Part shown: one piece after another, positions 18,393 to 26,889 of the stretch
How the letters are laid out: every line of letters begins with the position of its first letter
How positions within the stretch are numbered: position 1 is the stretch's first letter
Translations under genes and position numbers: made by a program
From: Streptomyces sp. Ru62
GTDB lineage: Bacteria; Actinomycetota; Actinomycetes; Streptomycetales; Streptomycetaceae
Direction: 5' to 3'
DNA length: 64,000 nucleotides
Assembly: GCF_002920615.1 (NCBI RefSeq)
Contig: NZ_PQSU01000023.1
Location: 1 to 64,000, forward strand
Notes under the pieces: generated by a model
Database searches by the model: none
Seen by the model: the letters and a program-made list of their open reading frames with translations, nothing else
What the model was told of the DNA's origin: nothing

Positions 18393-19511
18393 TCACGCGG
18401 TGGTGCAGGCGGCCCCGTTCAGGCTGAACGCGGAGGGCTTGGCGAACGTGCCGCCGTAGCTGCCCTGGAACCCGAAGGACACCTGACCGCCGGGCGCGAT
18501 CTGCGCGTTGTAGGCGAGAGAGCTCGCCGTGACCGCCCCCGAGGACGGCGCCACGGCGGCGCCCCAGGCGCTGGTGATCCGCTGCCCCGCGGGCAGGGCG
18601 AAGGCGAGCTGCCAGCCGCTGACAGGGGAGGAGCCGGTGTTGGTGACGGTGACCTCGGCGGTGAAGCCGCCCTGCCAGACGTTGGTCCCGTACGCCACCT
18701 TGCAGGCCGCCGGGCTCCCGGGGCCGCCGCTGCCGGTGTCCACGGTGGAGGAGAACGAGGTCACGGCCAGGCCGGCGCCGTTCTGCCAGGGCTCGAAGCC
18801 CGCCTGCACGCTGGTCAGGTACCAGCTGTCCTGCGCGAGCCCGCGGGAGACGGCCTGCCGGACGAAGTCCATGACGTCGAAGCTCCAGCTGGTGATCGCC
18901 GACGGCGCGACGAAGGACAGCACGTCGTTGCCGCCGTTGTTGCCGGACCACACCTGCCACTGACGCCCGGCGACGGTCGCGGTGCCGACCTGCGAGCCCA
19001 CCGGCTGGATGGAGCCCACCTTGTTGAACCACACCATGATCTCGGTCTTGTTGACGCCGTCGGTGCGGGGCGTGGGGTCGAGCCAGATGTCGTACGCGGC
19101 GTCGTACACCGCGTTGCTCACATAGCCGTAGGAAATGCTGGTGGGCGCGCGGGAGATGCTGCTGAGCCGGGCCGGAAGGTCCGTCCCGGGCGAGCAGTTG
19201 GTGTAGTGACAGCCGTTGTAGACGGACGGGTAGGACTTGGGGGCGCCATTCGTCGGTACCGAGCCGTCGGCCTGGGTGACGCGGAACCCGGAGTCCGTGA
19301 CGTCGATGCACTGGCTCTCACTGGTGCCCCAGCGGTTGTTCTGGACGACGTAGCGGCCCTGGATCGTCGTCGAGCCGTACTGTTCGCAGATCGTGGTGTC
19401 GGCCTGGGCCGCGGGAGCGACGGTGAGCAGCGCCGCAAGGGCGGCGAGCGCGGTGAGCAGTGCGCCCAGCAGGCCGCGCGCTCCACGGACAGGGTGCTTG
19501 TACGGTCGCAT
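18393..19511 (-). CDS. celB: GH12 endo-beta-1,4-glucanase with C-terminal CBM2 (CelB type)
   Basis: A 372-residue secreted endoglucanase. The signal peptide ends ...APAAQA before DTTICEQYGS. The GH12 beta-jelly-roll covers about 40-258, with nucleophile Glu157 (EIMVWFN) and acid/base Glu240 (AGFEPWQ). A Gly/Ser/Pro linker and a CBM2 follow. It closely resembles Streptomyces CelB. The start at 19511 is preferred because GGAGAGG lies six bases upstream; the ATG five codons earlier lacks a ribosome binding site. It is the first gene of the cellulose operon, behind a promoter with CebR-type operators. Confidence 0.93.
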   Translation of the reverse strand: MRPYKHPVRGARGLLGALLTALAALAALLTVAPAAQADTTICEQYGSTTIQGRYVVQNNRWGTSESQCIDVTDSGFRVTQADGSVPTNGAPKSYPSVYNGCHYTNCSPGTDLPARLSSISRAPTSISYGYVSNAVYDAAYDIWLDPTPRTDGVNKTEIMVWFNKVGSIQPVGSQVGTATVAGRQWQVWSGNNGGNDVLSFVAPSAITSWSFDVMDFVRQAVSRGLAQDSWYLTSVQAGFEPWQNGAGLAVTSFSSTVDTGSGGPGSPAACKVAYGTNVWQGGFTAEVTVTNTGSSPVSGWQLAFALPAGQRITSAWGAAVAPSSGAVTASSLAYNAQIAPGGQVSFGFQGSYGGTFAKPSAFSLNGAACTTA

Positions 19512-19542
19512 GCGGGTCCTCTCCATGACGGTGAGGGGAGTT

Positions 19543-19556
19543 CGGGAGCGCTCCCG
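19543..19556. promoter_or_regulatory. CebR-type operator, box 1
   Basis: CGGGAGCGCTCCCG is a perfect 14-bp palindrome, 12 of 14 bases identical to the CebR consensus TGGGAGCGCTCCCA. It lies in the 5' leader of the GH12 gene, about 30 bases before its start. Confidence 0.8.
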
Positions 19557-19568
19557 GACGCAGCTGGA

Positions 19569-19582
19569 TGGGAGCGCTCCCA
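19569..19582. promoter_or_regulatory. CebR-type operator, box 2 (exact consensus)
   Basis: TGGGAGCGCTCCCA is an exact match to the known Streptomyces cellobiose-repressor consensus. It lies 19 bases downstream of the -10 hexamer, where a bound repressor would block initiation or early elongation. Confidence 0.92.
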
Positions 19583-19601
19583 TTCCCTCCGTTGGGCAGG
19601 G

Positions 19602-19630
19602 ACTGTAGGGAGAGTTCATGTCCCTGACAA
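19602..19630 (-). promoter_or_regulatory. Sigma70-type promoter of the cellulose operon
   Basis: On the minus strand, TTGTCA (19630-19625) and TACAGT (19607-19602) are separated by 17 bases. Both hexamers fit the housekeeping consensus. Transcription should start near 19595, just before operator box 2. Confidence 0.75.
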
Positions 19631-19708
19631 GGCTCCGCGCGGGGTGAGTGTCGAAGAAGTCTCGAAACCGCAGGTGGAAGCGGGCCGGTCGGCGGGACGG
19701 TCGGGGTC

Positions 19709-19722
19709 TGGGAGCGCTCCCG
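19709..19722. promoter_or_regulatory. CebR-type operator, box 3
   Basis: TGGGAGCGCTCCCG has 13 of 14 bases of the consensus. It lies about 80 bases upstream of the -35 hexamer and 43 bases beyond the stop of the repressor gene, so repressor bound here and at boxes 1-2 could loop the promoter. Confidence 0.85.
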
Positions 19723-19764
19723 AAATATTCGGCCCGGCCGCGGCACACCCGGGCGCCGACGGCA

Positions 19765-20787
19765 CTACGCCGACTCGCGCACCACCAGCTCCGTACGGAG
19801 GATCACATGCCGCCACGCCACGGACGACTCCTCCAGCTCCTCCAGAAGCAGGCGCACCATGGCCCGCCCGATCTCCTCCAGCGGCTGCCGCACCGTGGTC
19901 AGCCGTGGCTCGGTCCGCTCGGCCAGCGGGAAGTCGTCGAAACCGATGACGGCGACGTCCTCCGGCACCCGGCGTCCCGCCGCGCGCAGCGCGTCGAGGG
20001 CGCCGGCGGCGGTGGTGTCCGAGGCGGCGAGCACACCGTCGATCTCCGGGTGCCGCTCGATCAGCCGGGCCATGGCGCGCCGGCCGCTCTCCGCGGTGAA
20101 ATCGCCCTCCGCGACCCAGGACGGCGGGGCGTCCAGCCCGGCGTGGGCCAGGGCTTCGCGGTAGCCGCGCAGCCGGCACCGGGTGACGTACATGTCGAGC
20201 GGCCCGGTGATCGTGGCGATCGTCCGCCGGCCCTTGTCCAGCAGGTGGGTGACCGCGCTGCGGGCGCCGCCGACGTTGTCCGCGTCGACGTAGCTGACGT
20301 GCTCGTCGGCAGAACGGCGGCCCAGCAGGACGGTCGGCAGCCGGGCCTCGGCGAGCATGTCCGGCAGCGGATCGTCGGCGTGCACGGACATCACCAGCAC
20401 CCCGTCGACCCGGCCGCCGCGGGCGTACTCCAGGAAGCGCTCGCGCTCGGTGTCCGAGCGGACCAGGGTCAGCAGCAACTGCATCCCCGTGTCGGTCAGG
20501 GCGTCGCCCAGCGAACGGACGATCTCGGAGAAGAACGGCTCCGCGAACTTCCGCCAGTCCGGCTCCGTCATGACGAGCGCGACCGCGTCGGCCCGTCGCC
20601 CGGCGAGGGAACGGGCCGCGAGATTGGGCACGTAGCCCAGTTCCGCGATGGCCTGCTGCACGGCCCGGCGTGTCGACTCCTTCACACCTGCCGCGTTGTT
20701 GACGACGCGGGAGACCGTGCCCCGGCCCACTCCGGCGTGAGCGGCCACCTCCTCCAGCGTCGGCGAGCCAGGGCGCCGCTTGCCCAT
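19765..20787 (-). CDS. LacI-family repressor, CebR-like
   Basis: A 340-residue LacI/GalR regulator with an N-terminal helix-turn-helix (TLEEVAAHAGVGRGTVSRVVN), a hinge (AARSLAGRRADAV) and a periplasmic-binding-protein-like sensor domain. The ATG was chosen because GGGGGAGG lies four to six bases upstream. It sits directly upstream of the cellulose operon on the same strand, and three boxes of the CebR class lie between them. The inference is a cello-oligosaccharide-responsive repressor of the downstream operon. Whether it is the orthologue of the global CebR or a local paralogue cannot be told here: no cebEFG transporter is in the window. Confidence 0.88.
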   Translation of the reverse strand: MGKRRPGSPTLEEVAAHAGVGRGTVSRVVNNAAGVKESTRRAVQQAIAELGYVPNLAARSLAGRRADAVALVMTEPDWRKFAEPFFSEIVRSLGDALTDTGMQLLLTLVRSDTERERFLEYARGGRVDGVLVMSVHADDPLPDMLAEARLPTVLLGRRSADEHVSYVDADNVGGARSAVTHLLDKGRRTIATITGPLDMYVTRCRLRGYREALAHAGLDAPPSWVAEGDFTAESGRRAMARLIERHPEIDGVLAASDTTAAGALDALRAAGRRVPEDVAVIGFDDFPLAERTEPRLTTVRQPLEEIGRAMVRLLLEELEESSVAWRHVILRTELVVRESA

Positions 20788-20970
20788 GACCACCTCCCCC
20801 AAGAGATCACCGATATTACGGGCCCGGCGACGGCGGGCCCACGGAAAGTTTCGAACGGGCTGCCGGGCGGGCGCCGTAACCGGTCATCCCCTGCCGCGCC
20901 CACCGTCCCATCCCGTGCCCCTCGGCGGCGCATATGTCATATTTCGACTAATCCCGACGAAAGGTGTGTC

Positions 20971-21699
20971 ATGAGGGTCGCAGTCATCGGCGGTACCGGG
21001 CTGATCGGGTCGCAGGTCGTCAGGAAGCTGGAGGCCGCGGGGCACGAGGCGGTGCCGCACTCGCACTCCACCGGGGTCGACGTCATCAGCGGCGCGGGGT
21101 TGGACGCGGCCGTGGCGGGAGCCGATGTGGTGGTCGACACGACGAACTCCCCGACCTTCGACGCGGCCTCCCTGGCCTTCTTCCAGACCTCGATGGACAA
21201 CCTCCTGGCCTCGGCCCGCAAGGGCGGCGTCGGCCACATCGTGATCCTCTCGATCGTCGGCGTCGACCAGGTGCCGGAGCTGGACTACTACCGGGCCAAG
21301 GTGCTCCAGGAGAACATCCTCGCGGCCGGTCCCGTCCCGTACTCGATCGTCCGGGCCACGCAGTTCATGGAGTTCATGGACGACGTCCTGTCCTGGACCA
21401 CCGACGGCGACACCGTCCGGCTGCCCGCCACGCCGATCCAGCCGATCGCCGCCGAGGACGTGGCCGACGCGGTGGCGGAGGCCGCCATGGGCGCCCCGCT
21501 GAACGGCATCCGCAACATCGCCGGCCCCGAGGTCTTCACCCTGGACGAGCTGGGCCGCATGACCCTCTCCCGCAAGGGCGACAACCGCAGCGTCGTCACC
21601 GATCCGACCGCCGGCATGTTCGCCGTCGTCAAGGGGGACGCGCTGACCGACCCGCACGCCCGTCTCGCCCCCACCCGCTACGAGGACTGGCTCTCCTGA
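20971..21699 (+). CDS. NmrA/SDR-family NAD(P)-binding protein
   Basis: A 242-residue atypical short-chain dehydrogenase with an N-terminal Rossmann loop (VAVIGGTGLIGS). It lacks the classical YxxxK pair at the usual spacing, but DYYRAKVLQENIL carries a tyrosine and lysine in the extended-SDR position. The lack of membrane segments and the short length fit NAD(P)H-binding NmrA-like proteins, which act as redox sensors or quinone reductases. The ATG has AAGG about six bases upstream. It diverges from the LacI gene and ends 23 bases from the convergent phosphatase gene. The substrate is unknown. Confidence 0.85.
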   Translation: MRVAVIGGTGLIGSQVVRKLEAAGHEAVPHSHSTGVDVISGAGLDAAVAGADVVVDTTNSPTFDAASLAFFQTSMDNLLASARKGGVGHIVILSIVGVDQVPELDYYRAKVLQENILAAGPVPYSIVRATQFMEFMDDVLSWTTDGDTVRLPATPIQPIAAEDVADAVAEAAMGAPLNGIRNIAGPEVFTLDELGRMTLSRKGDNRSVVTDPTAGMFAVVKGDALTDPHARLAPTRYEDWLS

Positions 21700-21722
21700 C
21701 CCCCCGGTGCCGGACCGGGACG

Positions 21723-24512
21723 TCAGATGCCCAGGACGTCAAGGAGGGCCGACGGGTCCGGTTCCGGGGCACCCTCCAGTCGCTGCTCCGCCCAGATGAC
21801 CTTGCCCCTCGCCGCGTAGCGCGTACCCCACATGTCCGCGAACTGGGACACCAGGAACAGACCGCGGCCCCCTTCGTCGGTGCTGGCCGCGCGCCGCAGC
21901 CGCGGTGAGGTGTTGCTGCCGTCCGCCACCTCGCACACCAGGGTGCGGCCCAGCAGCAGCCGCACCCGTACCGGCGGAGCGCCGTAGCGGATCGCGTTGG
22001 TCAGCAGTTCGCTGAGGATCAGCTCCGTGCCGAACGCCGTCTCCTCCAGCCCCCAGTCGGCGAGCCGCCGGCTCACCTCGCCGCGAACCCGGGGCACGGC
22101 CTCCGCGTCGAAGGGGACGTCCCAGGTCGCGACGCACGCCGGGTCGAGCAGCCGGGTCCGGGCGACCAGCAGCGCCACGTCGTCACTGGGATGCCCGGGA
22201 AGCATCGTCTCCACGAGGGCGCGGCAGGTCTCCTCCGGTGTCCGGTCCGCGTCGGCGATGGCCGAGGACAGCAGCGCCAGGCCCTCGTCGACGTCCCGTC
22301 CACGGTTCTCGATCAGCCCGTCGGTGAACAGCACGAGACGGCTGCCCTCGGGCAGCTCCAGCTCCCCGGCCTCGAAGGGATGACCGCCCACTCCCAGAGG
22401 CGGCGACAGCGGGAGGTCGGGGAAGGACACCCTGCCCTGCGGATCCACCACGGCGGGTGCCAGGTGCCCGGCGCGGGAGAGGGTGCAGTGCCCGCCGACC
22501 GGGTCGTAGATGGCGTAGAGGCAGGTGGCACCGGTGAGCGGTACCTGGTCGTCGTCGGCGGCGGTCGCGCTCTGGGTGTCCAGCCGGGTCACCATCTCGT
22601 CCAGATGTCCGAGCAGTTCGTCCGGGGCCAGGTCCAGCGAGGAGAAGTTCAGCACGGCCGTGCGCAACCGCCCCATGGTGACCGCGGCCTGGAGCCCGTG
22701 TCCCACGATGTCCCCGACCACCAGCGCCACCCGGAAGCCGGGCAGCGGGATGACGTCGAACCAGTCGCCGCCCACGCCGGACTCCGCCGGCAGATAACGC
22801 GAGGCGATCTCCAGCGCGCCCTGGTCCGGCAGGCCCAGCGGCAGCAGGTTGCGTTGCAGGGTCACGGCGAGCGCGTGCTCACGGGAGTACCGGCGCGCAT
22901 TGTCGATGGCGACGGCGGCGCGGGCCACCAGCTCCTCGGCCACGGCGACGTCCTCCTCCTCGAACCGGGGGGAGCCCGCACCACGCCAGAAGTCGACCAT
23001 GCCGAGGACCACCCCACGCGCCCGGAGCGGCACCGTGATCAGCGAGTGGATGCCGTAGTCCAGTGCCCGCCGCGCTCCCTCGGGGTCCTGCGCCCGCCAG
23101 TCCCCGGCGGAGTGCAGGTCCGGGACCAGGACGGCCTTGCCCCGGCGCAGCGCCGCCGCCATCGGCGTGTCGGCCACCATCAACCGGATCACCTCGCCCA
23201 CCGCCTGCAAGGGGTGTCCGCCCTGTGCGGCCCGCAGCGCGGTACGGCGCATCTCGCGGACCGCGCTCGTGGGCTCCTCACCGCGCAGCACGGAGTCGAG
23301 GAGTTCCACGGTGACGAAGTCGGCCATGCGGGGGACCGCCACCTCGGACAACTCCTCAGCCGTCCGCCGTACGTCGAGTGTGGTGCCGATCCGCACGCCC
23401 GCCTCGTACAGGAACGAGAGCCGGCTCCGTGCCACCTCGGCCTGCCCGGAGAGCGCCCTCAGCTCCGTGGTGTCACGGAAGGTGGCGACCAGTCCCTGGG
23501 CGCCGCCGTACGGGGCGGTGGGCCGGGTGTTCACCGCCAGCAGCCGGTCCCCGGCCGGGACGACCTCGTCGGACGCCGTCTCACCCGACAGCAGCAGCCG
23601 CGCCAGACCCGGCCCCAGCCCCAGCTCCCGCACATGCCGCTGGTCGGCGTCCCCGGGCAGGTCCAGCAGCCGGCGTGCCTCGTCGTTGGCCAGCACCACG
23701 CACCCGTCACCGCCGACGATCAGCACGCCCTCGCGCACCGCGTGCAGCACGGCGTCGTGGTGCTCGTACATCCGGGTCATCTCGGCCGGCCCGAGTCCGT
23801 GGGTCTGCCGCAGCAGCCGGCGGCTGACCAGCGCCGTGCCCCCGGTCGCCAGCAGCAGCGCCCCCGCCGCCATGCCGAGCAGCATCGGCAGCTGCTGGTT
23901 CAGCACCTGGCCGACGTTGCTGTACTTGATCCCGGCGGTGACCATGCCGACCACGCGCCTGCTGGAGTCCGTCACCGGTACGACCGCCCGCACGGCGTCG
24001 CCGGGCCGGCCGTGGAACGTCTCGGTGTACATCTCGCCCATGGCGGCCCGGCCGACGCCCTCGGCCTCCGTGCCGATCAGGGTGGGATCGGTGTCGGTGA
24101 TCCGGACTCCGCGCCGGTCGAGGACACTGACGAAATCGACGCCGGACCCCTTCTGCACCTGCTCCGTCGCCGACTGCAACCGGGCCGCCGGGTCCGGCGA
24201 CCGCAGCGCGCCCGCCGTTCCCGGTGCGTGCGCGAACGCCTCCGCCACGGCCAGGGAACGGTCCTCGGCGGTGCGCTGGGCGTCGTACCGGCCCTGCACC
24301 ACCAGGGCTGCGGCTCCCGCCGCGACCAGCACCAGCATGATCAGCGCCTGTAGCACGAACACCTGCGCGGCGAGCGTGCGGACGCTCAGGGACGGCGAAA
24401 GACGGCGTCTGCGTGGCGGCCAGAGCCCGCGGCCACGGGCCGGGCCGGAAGACCCACGTGAGCCGGGCGGCGGCGCCGCGCCCGCCCATGGCCAGCGGGA
24501 ACGTCCGCTCAT
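21723..24512 (-). CDS. Membrane sensor SpoIIE-type PP2C phosphatase with PAS, GAF and HATPase domains
   Basis: A 929-residue multidomain signalling protein. A basic N-terminus and membrane helix (about 45-70) lead to an extracytoplasmic sensor resembling the CitA/DcuS type (FVSVLDRRGVRITDTDP), then a second membrane helix (about 210-230). A PAS domain (about 245-345), a GAF domain (about 370-560), a SpoIIE/PP2C phosphatase (GGDWFDVIPL, VGDIVGHGLQAA, LFTDGLIENRG, PSDDVALLVAR) and an RsbW-like ATPase/kinase (about 800-925; ELLTNAIRYG, GGRGLFLVSQFAD) follow. Having both phosphatase and kinase modules suggests control of an anti-sigma-factor antagonist switch, as in the family. No sigma or anti-sigma gene is adjacent. 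GGGAG abuts the ATG, so the true start may differ slightly. Confidence 0.9.
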   Translation of the reverse strand: MSGRSRWPWAGAAPPPGSRGSSGPARGRGLWPPRRRRLSPSLSVRTLAAQVFVLQALIMLVLVAAGAAALVVQGRYDAQRTAEDRSLAVAEAFAHAPGTAGALRSPDPAARLQSATEQVQKGSGVDFVSVLDRRGVRITDTDPTLIGTEAEGVGRAAMGEMYTETFHGRPGDAVRAVVPVTDSSRRVVGMVTAGIKYSNVGQVLNQQLPMLLGMAAGALLLATGGTALVSRRLLRQTHGLGPAEMTRMYEHHDAVLHAVREGVLIVGGDGCVVLANDEARRLLDLPGDADQRHVRELGLGPGLARLLLSGETASDEVVPAGDRLLAVNTRPTAPYGGAQGLVATFRDTTELRALSGQAEVARSRLSFLYEAGVRIGTTLDVRRTAEELSEVAVPRMADFVTVELLDSVLRGEEPTSAVREMRRTALRAAQGGHPLQAVGEVIRLMVADTPMAAALRRGKAVLVPDLHSAGDWRAQDPEGARRALDYGIHSLITVPLRARGVVLGMVDFWRGAGSPRFEEEDVAVAEELVARAAVAIDNARRYSREHALAVTLQRNLLPLGLPDQGALEIASRYLPAESGVGGDWFDVIPLPGFRVALVVGDIVGHGLQAAVTMGRLRTAVLNFSSLDLAPDELLGHLDEMVTRLDTQSATAADDDQVPLTGATCLYAIYDPVGGHCTLSRAGHLAPAVVDPQGRVSFPDLPLSPPLGVGGHPFEAGELELPEGSRLVLFTDGLIENRGRDVDEGLALLSSAIADADRTPEETCRALVETMLPGHPSDDVALLVARTRLLDPACVATWDVPFDAEAVPRVRGEVSRRLADWGLEETAFGTELILSELLTNAIRYGAPPVRVRLLLGRTLVCEVADGSNTSPRLRRAASTDEGGRGLFLVSQFADMWGTRYAARGKVIWAEQRLEGAPEPDPSALLDVLGI

Positions 24513-24545
24513 CTCCCTTTTCTAGCACTGGGCCCGCGTGCTCGG

Positions 24546-24750
24546 CGACCGGTGTGCCCGCCGATGGGTGGGGGGCGGGCGCACGCGGTGTCGGGGTGGG
24601 CGGATGGCCGGGTCTGTGTGCCGGGGTGGCCGGGGCGGGCGCCCGGCCTGTGGGGTGGCCGCCGGGGGACGGGGGCCGGTGGGGCGGATGACTGGGTCTG
24701 TGTGTCGGGGTGGCCGGTACCGCGACCGGTGTGGTCGTCGATGGGTGCGG
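24546..24750. repeat. G-rich non-coding stretch with imperfect direct repeats
   Basis: The 418 bases between the phosphatase start and the GMC stop (24513-24930) hold no supported gene. Two copies of a roughly 40-base unit (24595-24633 and 24678-24717) share cores such as GGGTCTGTGTG and CGGGGTGGCCGG. They are flanked by two copies of a shorter unit (about 24546-24570 and 24723-24746; CGACCGGTGTG then GATGGGTG). The plus strand is strongly G-rich with many GGG/GGGG runs, so quadruplex formation is possible. Function is unknown. Confidence 0.65.
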
Positions 24751-24930
24751 GTGGCGCGTGCCGAGCCGAGGTGAGCGGACGCCTGGCCTGTGGGGGGCCG
24801 AGGTGTGGGGGCTGGGCAGGGGGGTGTCACGGGCGGCGCGGGGATCGAGGGCCGGGGCGGCCCGTGCCCTGCCGGGTGTCGTCGGCCAGGCTCGCGGGCA
24901 CCCCGGACCGGGCATCGGGCGCGCCTCCCG

Positions 24931-26889
24931 TCACCCGGCGCGTGTCACGAAACGCCGGGTCACGGCCAGGGCGGCGGCCATGATGCTCAGCTGAGGGTTC
25001 ACCTTCGGACAGCTCGGCAGGACGGAACCGTCGGCGATCAGTACGCCGTGTACGCCGCGCAACCACCCCTCCGGGTCGGCCGGCGACCACTCGGGGTCGG
25101 CGCCTGCCGCCGCCGTACCGGTGGGGTGGAACGCGGAGAGGTGCAGGTGGCGCGCGCTGACTGTGTCGAGCACGGCCTCCAGCTCGGCAGGGGTGCGGGC
25201 GCGCGGGGCCCGGGGGACGCCCGTCAGCACCTCCTCGGCGCCGGCGGCGAACAGCAGACGCCCCATGGCCCGTTGGGCCCGCAGCAGCCGGCCGGCGTCA
25301 CGCGCCGCGAGGCGGTAGCGCGGCAGTGGGCGGTCACGGCCGAGGACCCGGCCCGACGGGCGGTCGGCGATCATGGCGCCGAGCGTCGCCAGCCGGTCCG
25401 CCTGTTCGAGTTCCCGCCGCAGTTCCCGGCCGATCCCCGGCGGCACGAAGGAAGTCAGGCCCGCAGGCGCCGCGGTCGCCTCGATCAGGATGCCGTCGGC
25501 CCGCAGGTGCTCCACGCCGACGCTCTGCAGGACGCCCTGCCAGGCGGTGACCGGACGGCCGAAGCGGCCCGCGACGCTGATGGCGGGGTGCACGCTGAGG
25601 TTGCGGCCGAGCCGCGGGTGCCCGCCCAGGCCGGAGCGGCGCAGCAGCGGCGGGGTGTGGAGGGCCCCGGCGGCGACCACGACCAAGGGGCTGAGGATCT
25701 CCAGTTCGCTGCCGTCCGGACGGTGGGCGAGCACCCCGGCGGCCCGTGGACCGCCCGGCCCGTCGCGGTCGGTGAGGATTCGCCGTACCCGGGCGCCCGT
25801 CACGATGCGTGTGCCGGACGCGCACGCCTCGGGAAGCACGGACAGCTGGACGCTCTGCTTGGCGCCGGTGGGGCAGCCGACGACGCACTGGCAGGAGCCC
25901 CGGCAGCCGGGGGCGTTGCGCCGCAGGGGCGCGGCGGTCCAGCCGAGTTCCCGGGCCCCGGCCAGGGCGAGCCGGCCGTTGGCGCCGAGGACGTCCAGCG
26001 GCTGCGGTGCCACCCGCAGCAGGCGTTCGACCTCGTCCAGGCACGTGGAGAAGTCCTCGGCGGCGGCGAACCCGTACCGGCTGAGCCAGCGGGCGACCAC
26101 GTGTTCCGGTGTCCGGTAGCACGTTCCCGAGTTGACGACGGTCGTACCGCCGACCGCACGGCCCACGGGCAGGACCAGCGGGGGACTCCCCACGGCTACG
26201 GTCGCGCCGCCGTCCCGGTACAGGCTCGTGAAGCGGTCGAGCGGCGCCCGACGGCCGAACGACGCGGTGGAGTGGTGCTCGCCCTCTTCGACGACGAGCA
26301 CGCGCATCCCGGCAGCGGCGAGCGTCCGCGCGGCCATCGCGCCACCCGCCCCCGACCCCACGACGACCGCGTCGGCGGTGGACCGGGTGGGCCAGCCGGA
26401 GGAGTGCGTGCAGTCGAGCGGGGGATCGTCGGGCGGGGGCCCCGACGACGTGGTTGGCGAAGGGGTGGGGCCCCAGGGCGAGGACTCCAGAGGTGCGGCC
26501 TGCGAGGGCGTGCCGTCGAGCGGCTGATGCGCCGGTGCGGACACCGAGGGCGTCGGGTCGCGGTGCAGCATGCGTTCGGTGCCGGCGGCCAGCAGGAGCG
26601 GTACCTTGACCGCGTCCAGCAGCGGCAGCAGAGCCGGGTGCGCGGCGAGCGACGTCATGACGTGCTCTCGTTCCTCCGCGCCGAGTGCGGACAGCCGCCT
26701 GCCGGTGAGGGCGACGGCGTACGCGTCGATCGCCACGGCGGCGCCGCGCACGGCCGCGCGTGCCGGGGCCGGCATGACGTCGAGCAGGGCCGCGACGCGC
26801 CGGGGTACCGCCCTGGTCCACTCGGCCGTGCCGTCGTCGGCGAGAACCGCGGCCACGAGTCCCGTCAGGGCGGGGGGAGTCGTGCTCAT
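24931..26889 (-). CDS. GMC-family FAD-dependent oxidoreductase
   Basis: A 652-residue flavoenzyme. An N-terminal helical region (1-115) resembles the small-subunit-like domain often fused to such enzymes. A Pro/Ser-rich linker follows, then the FAD Rossmann motif VVVGSGAGGAMAARTLA near residue 170. Cys-x3-Cys-x-Cys-x3-Cys lies in PGCRGSCQCVVGCPTGAK, a cluster seen in one GMC subgroup near cholesterol-oxidase-like enzymes. The C-terminal active-site block has FHPTGTAAAG and NPQLSIMAA, with the conserved His and Asn. No Sec signal is seen. The start overlaps the stop of the upstream unknown gene (ATGA), so the two are translationally coupled. The likely substrate is a hydrophobic alcohol or sterol; this is inferred. 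Confidence 0.88.
   Translation of the reverse strand: MSTTPPALTGLVAAVLADDGTAEWTRAVPRRVAALLDVMPAPARAAVRGAAVAIDAYAVALTGRRLSALGAEEREHVMTSLAAHPALLPLLDAVKVPLLLAAGTERMLHRDPTPSVSAPAHQPLDGTPSQAAPLESSPWGPTPSPTTSSGPPPDDPPLDCTHSSGWPTRSTADAVVVGSGAGGAMAARTLAAAGMRVLVVEEGEHHSTASFGRRAPLDRFTSLYRDGGATVAVGSPPLVLPVGRAVGGTTVVNSGTCYRTPEHVVARWLSRYGFAAAEDFSTCLDEVERLLRVAPQPLDVLGANGRLALAGARELGWTAAPLRRNAPGCRGSCQCVVGCPTGAKQSVQLSVLPEACASGTRIVTGARVRRILTDRDGPGGPRAAGVLAHRPDGSELEILSPLVVVAAGALHTPPLLRRSGLGGHPRLGRNLSVHPAISVAGRFGRPVTAWQGVLQSVGVEHLRADGILIEATAAPAGLTSFVPPGIGRELRRELEQADRLATLGAMIADRPSGRVLGRDRPLPRYRLAARDAGRLLRAQRAMGRLLFAAGAEEVLTGVPRAPRARTPAELEAVLDTVSARHLHLSAFHPTGTAAAGADPEWSPADPEGWLRGVHGVLIADGSVLPSCPKVNPQLSIMAAALAVTRRFVTRAG

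Noticed and set aside
24595..24717. Direct repeats as a CRISPR array
   Set aside because: There are only two long copies, imperfect, with no regular spacers and no cas genes.
24538..24994. Short G/R-rich ORFs in the repeat region upstream of the GMC gene
   Set aside because: They arise from G-rich direct repeats and have no start context or conserved sequence.
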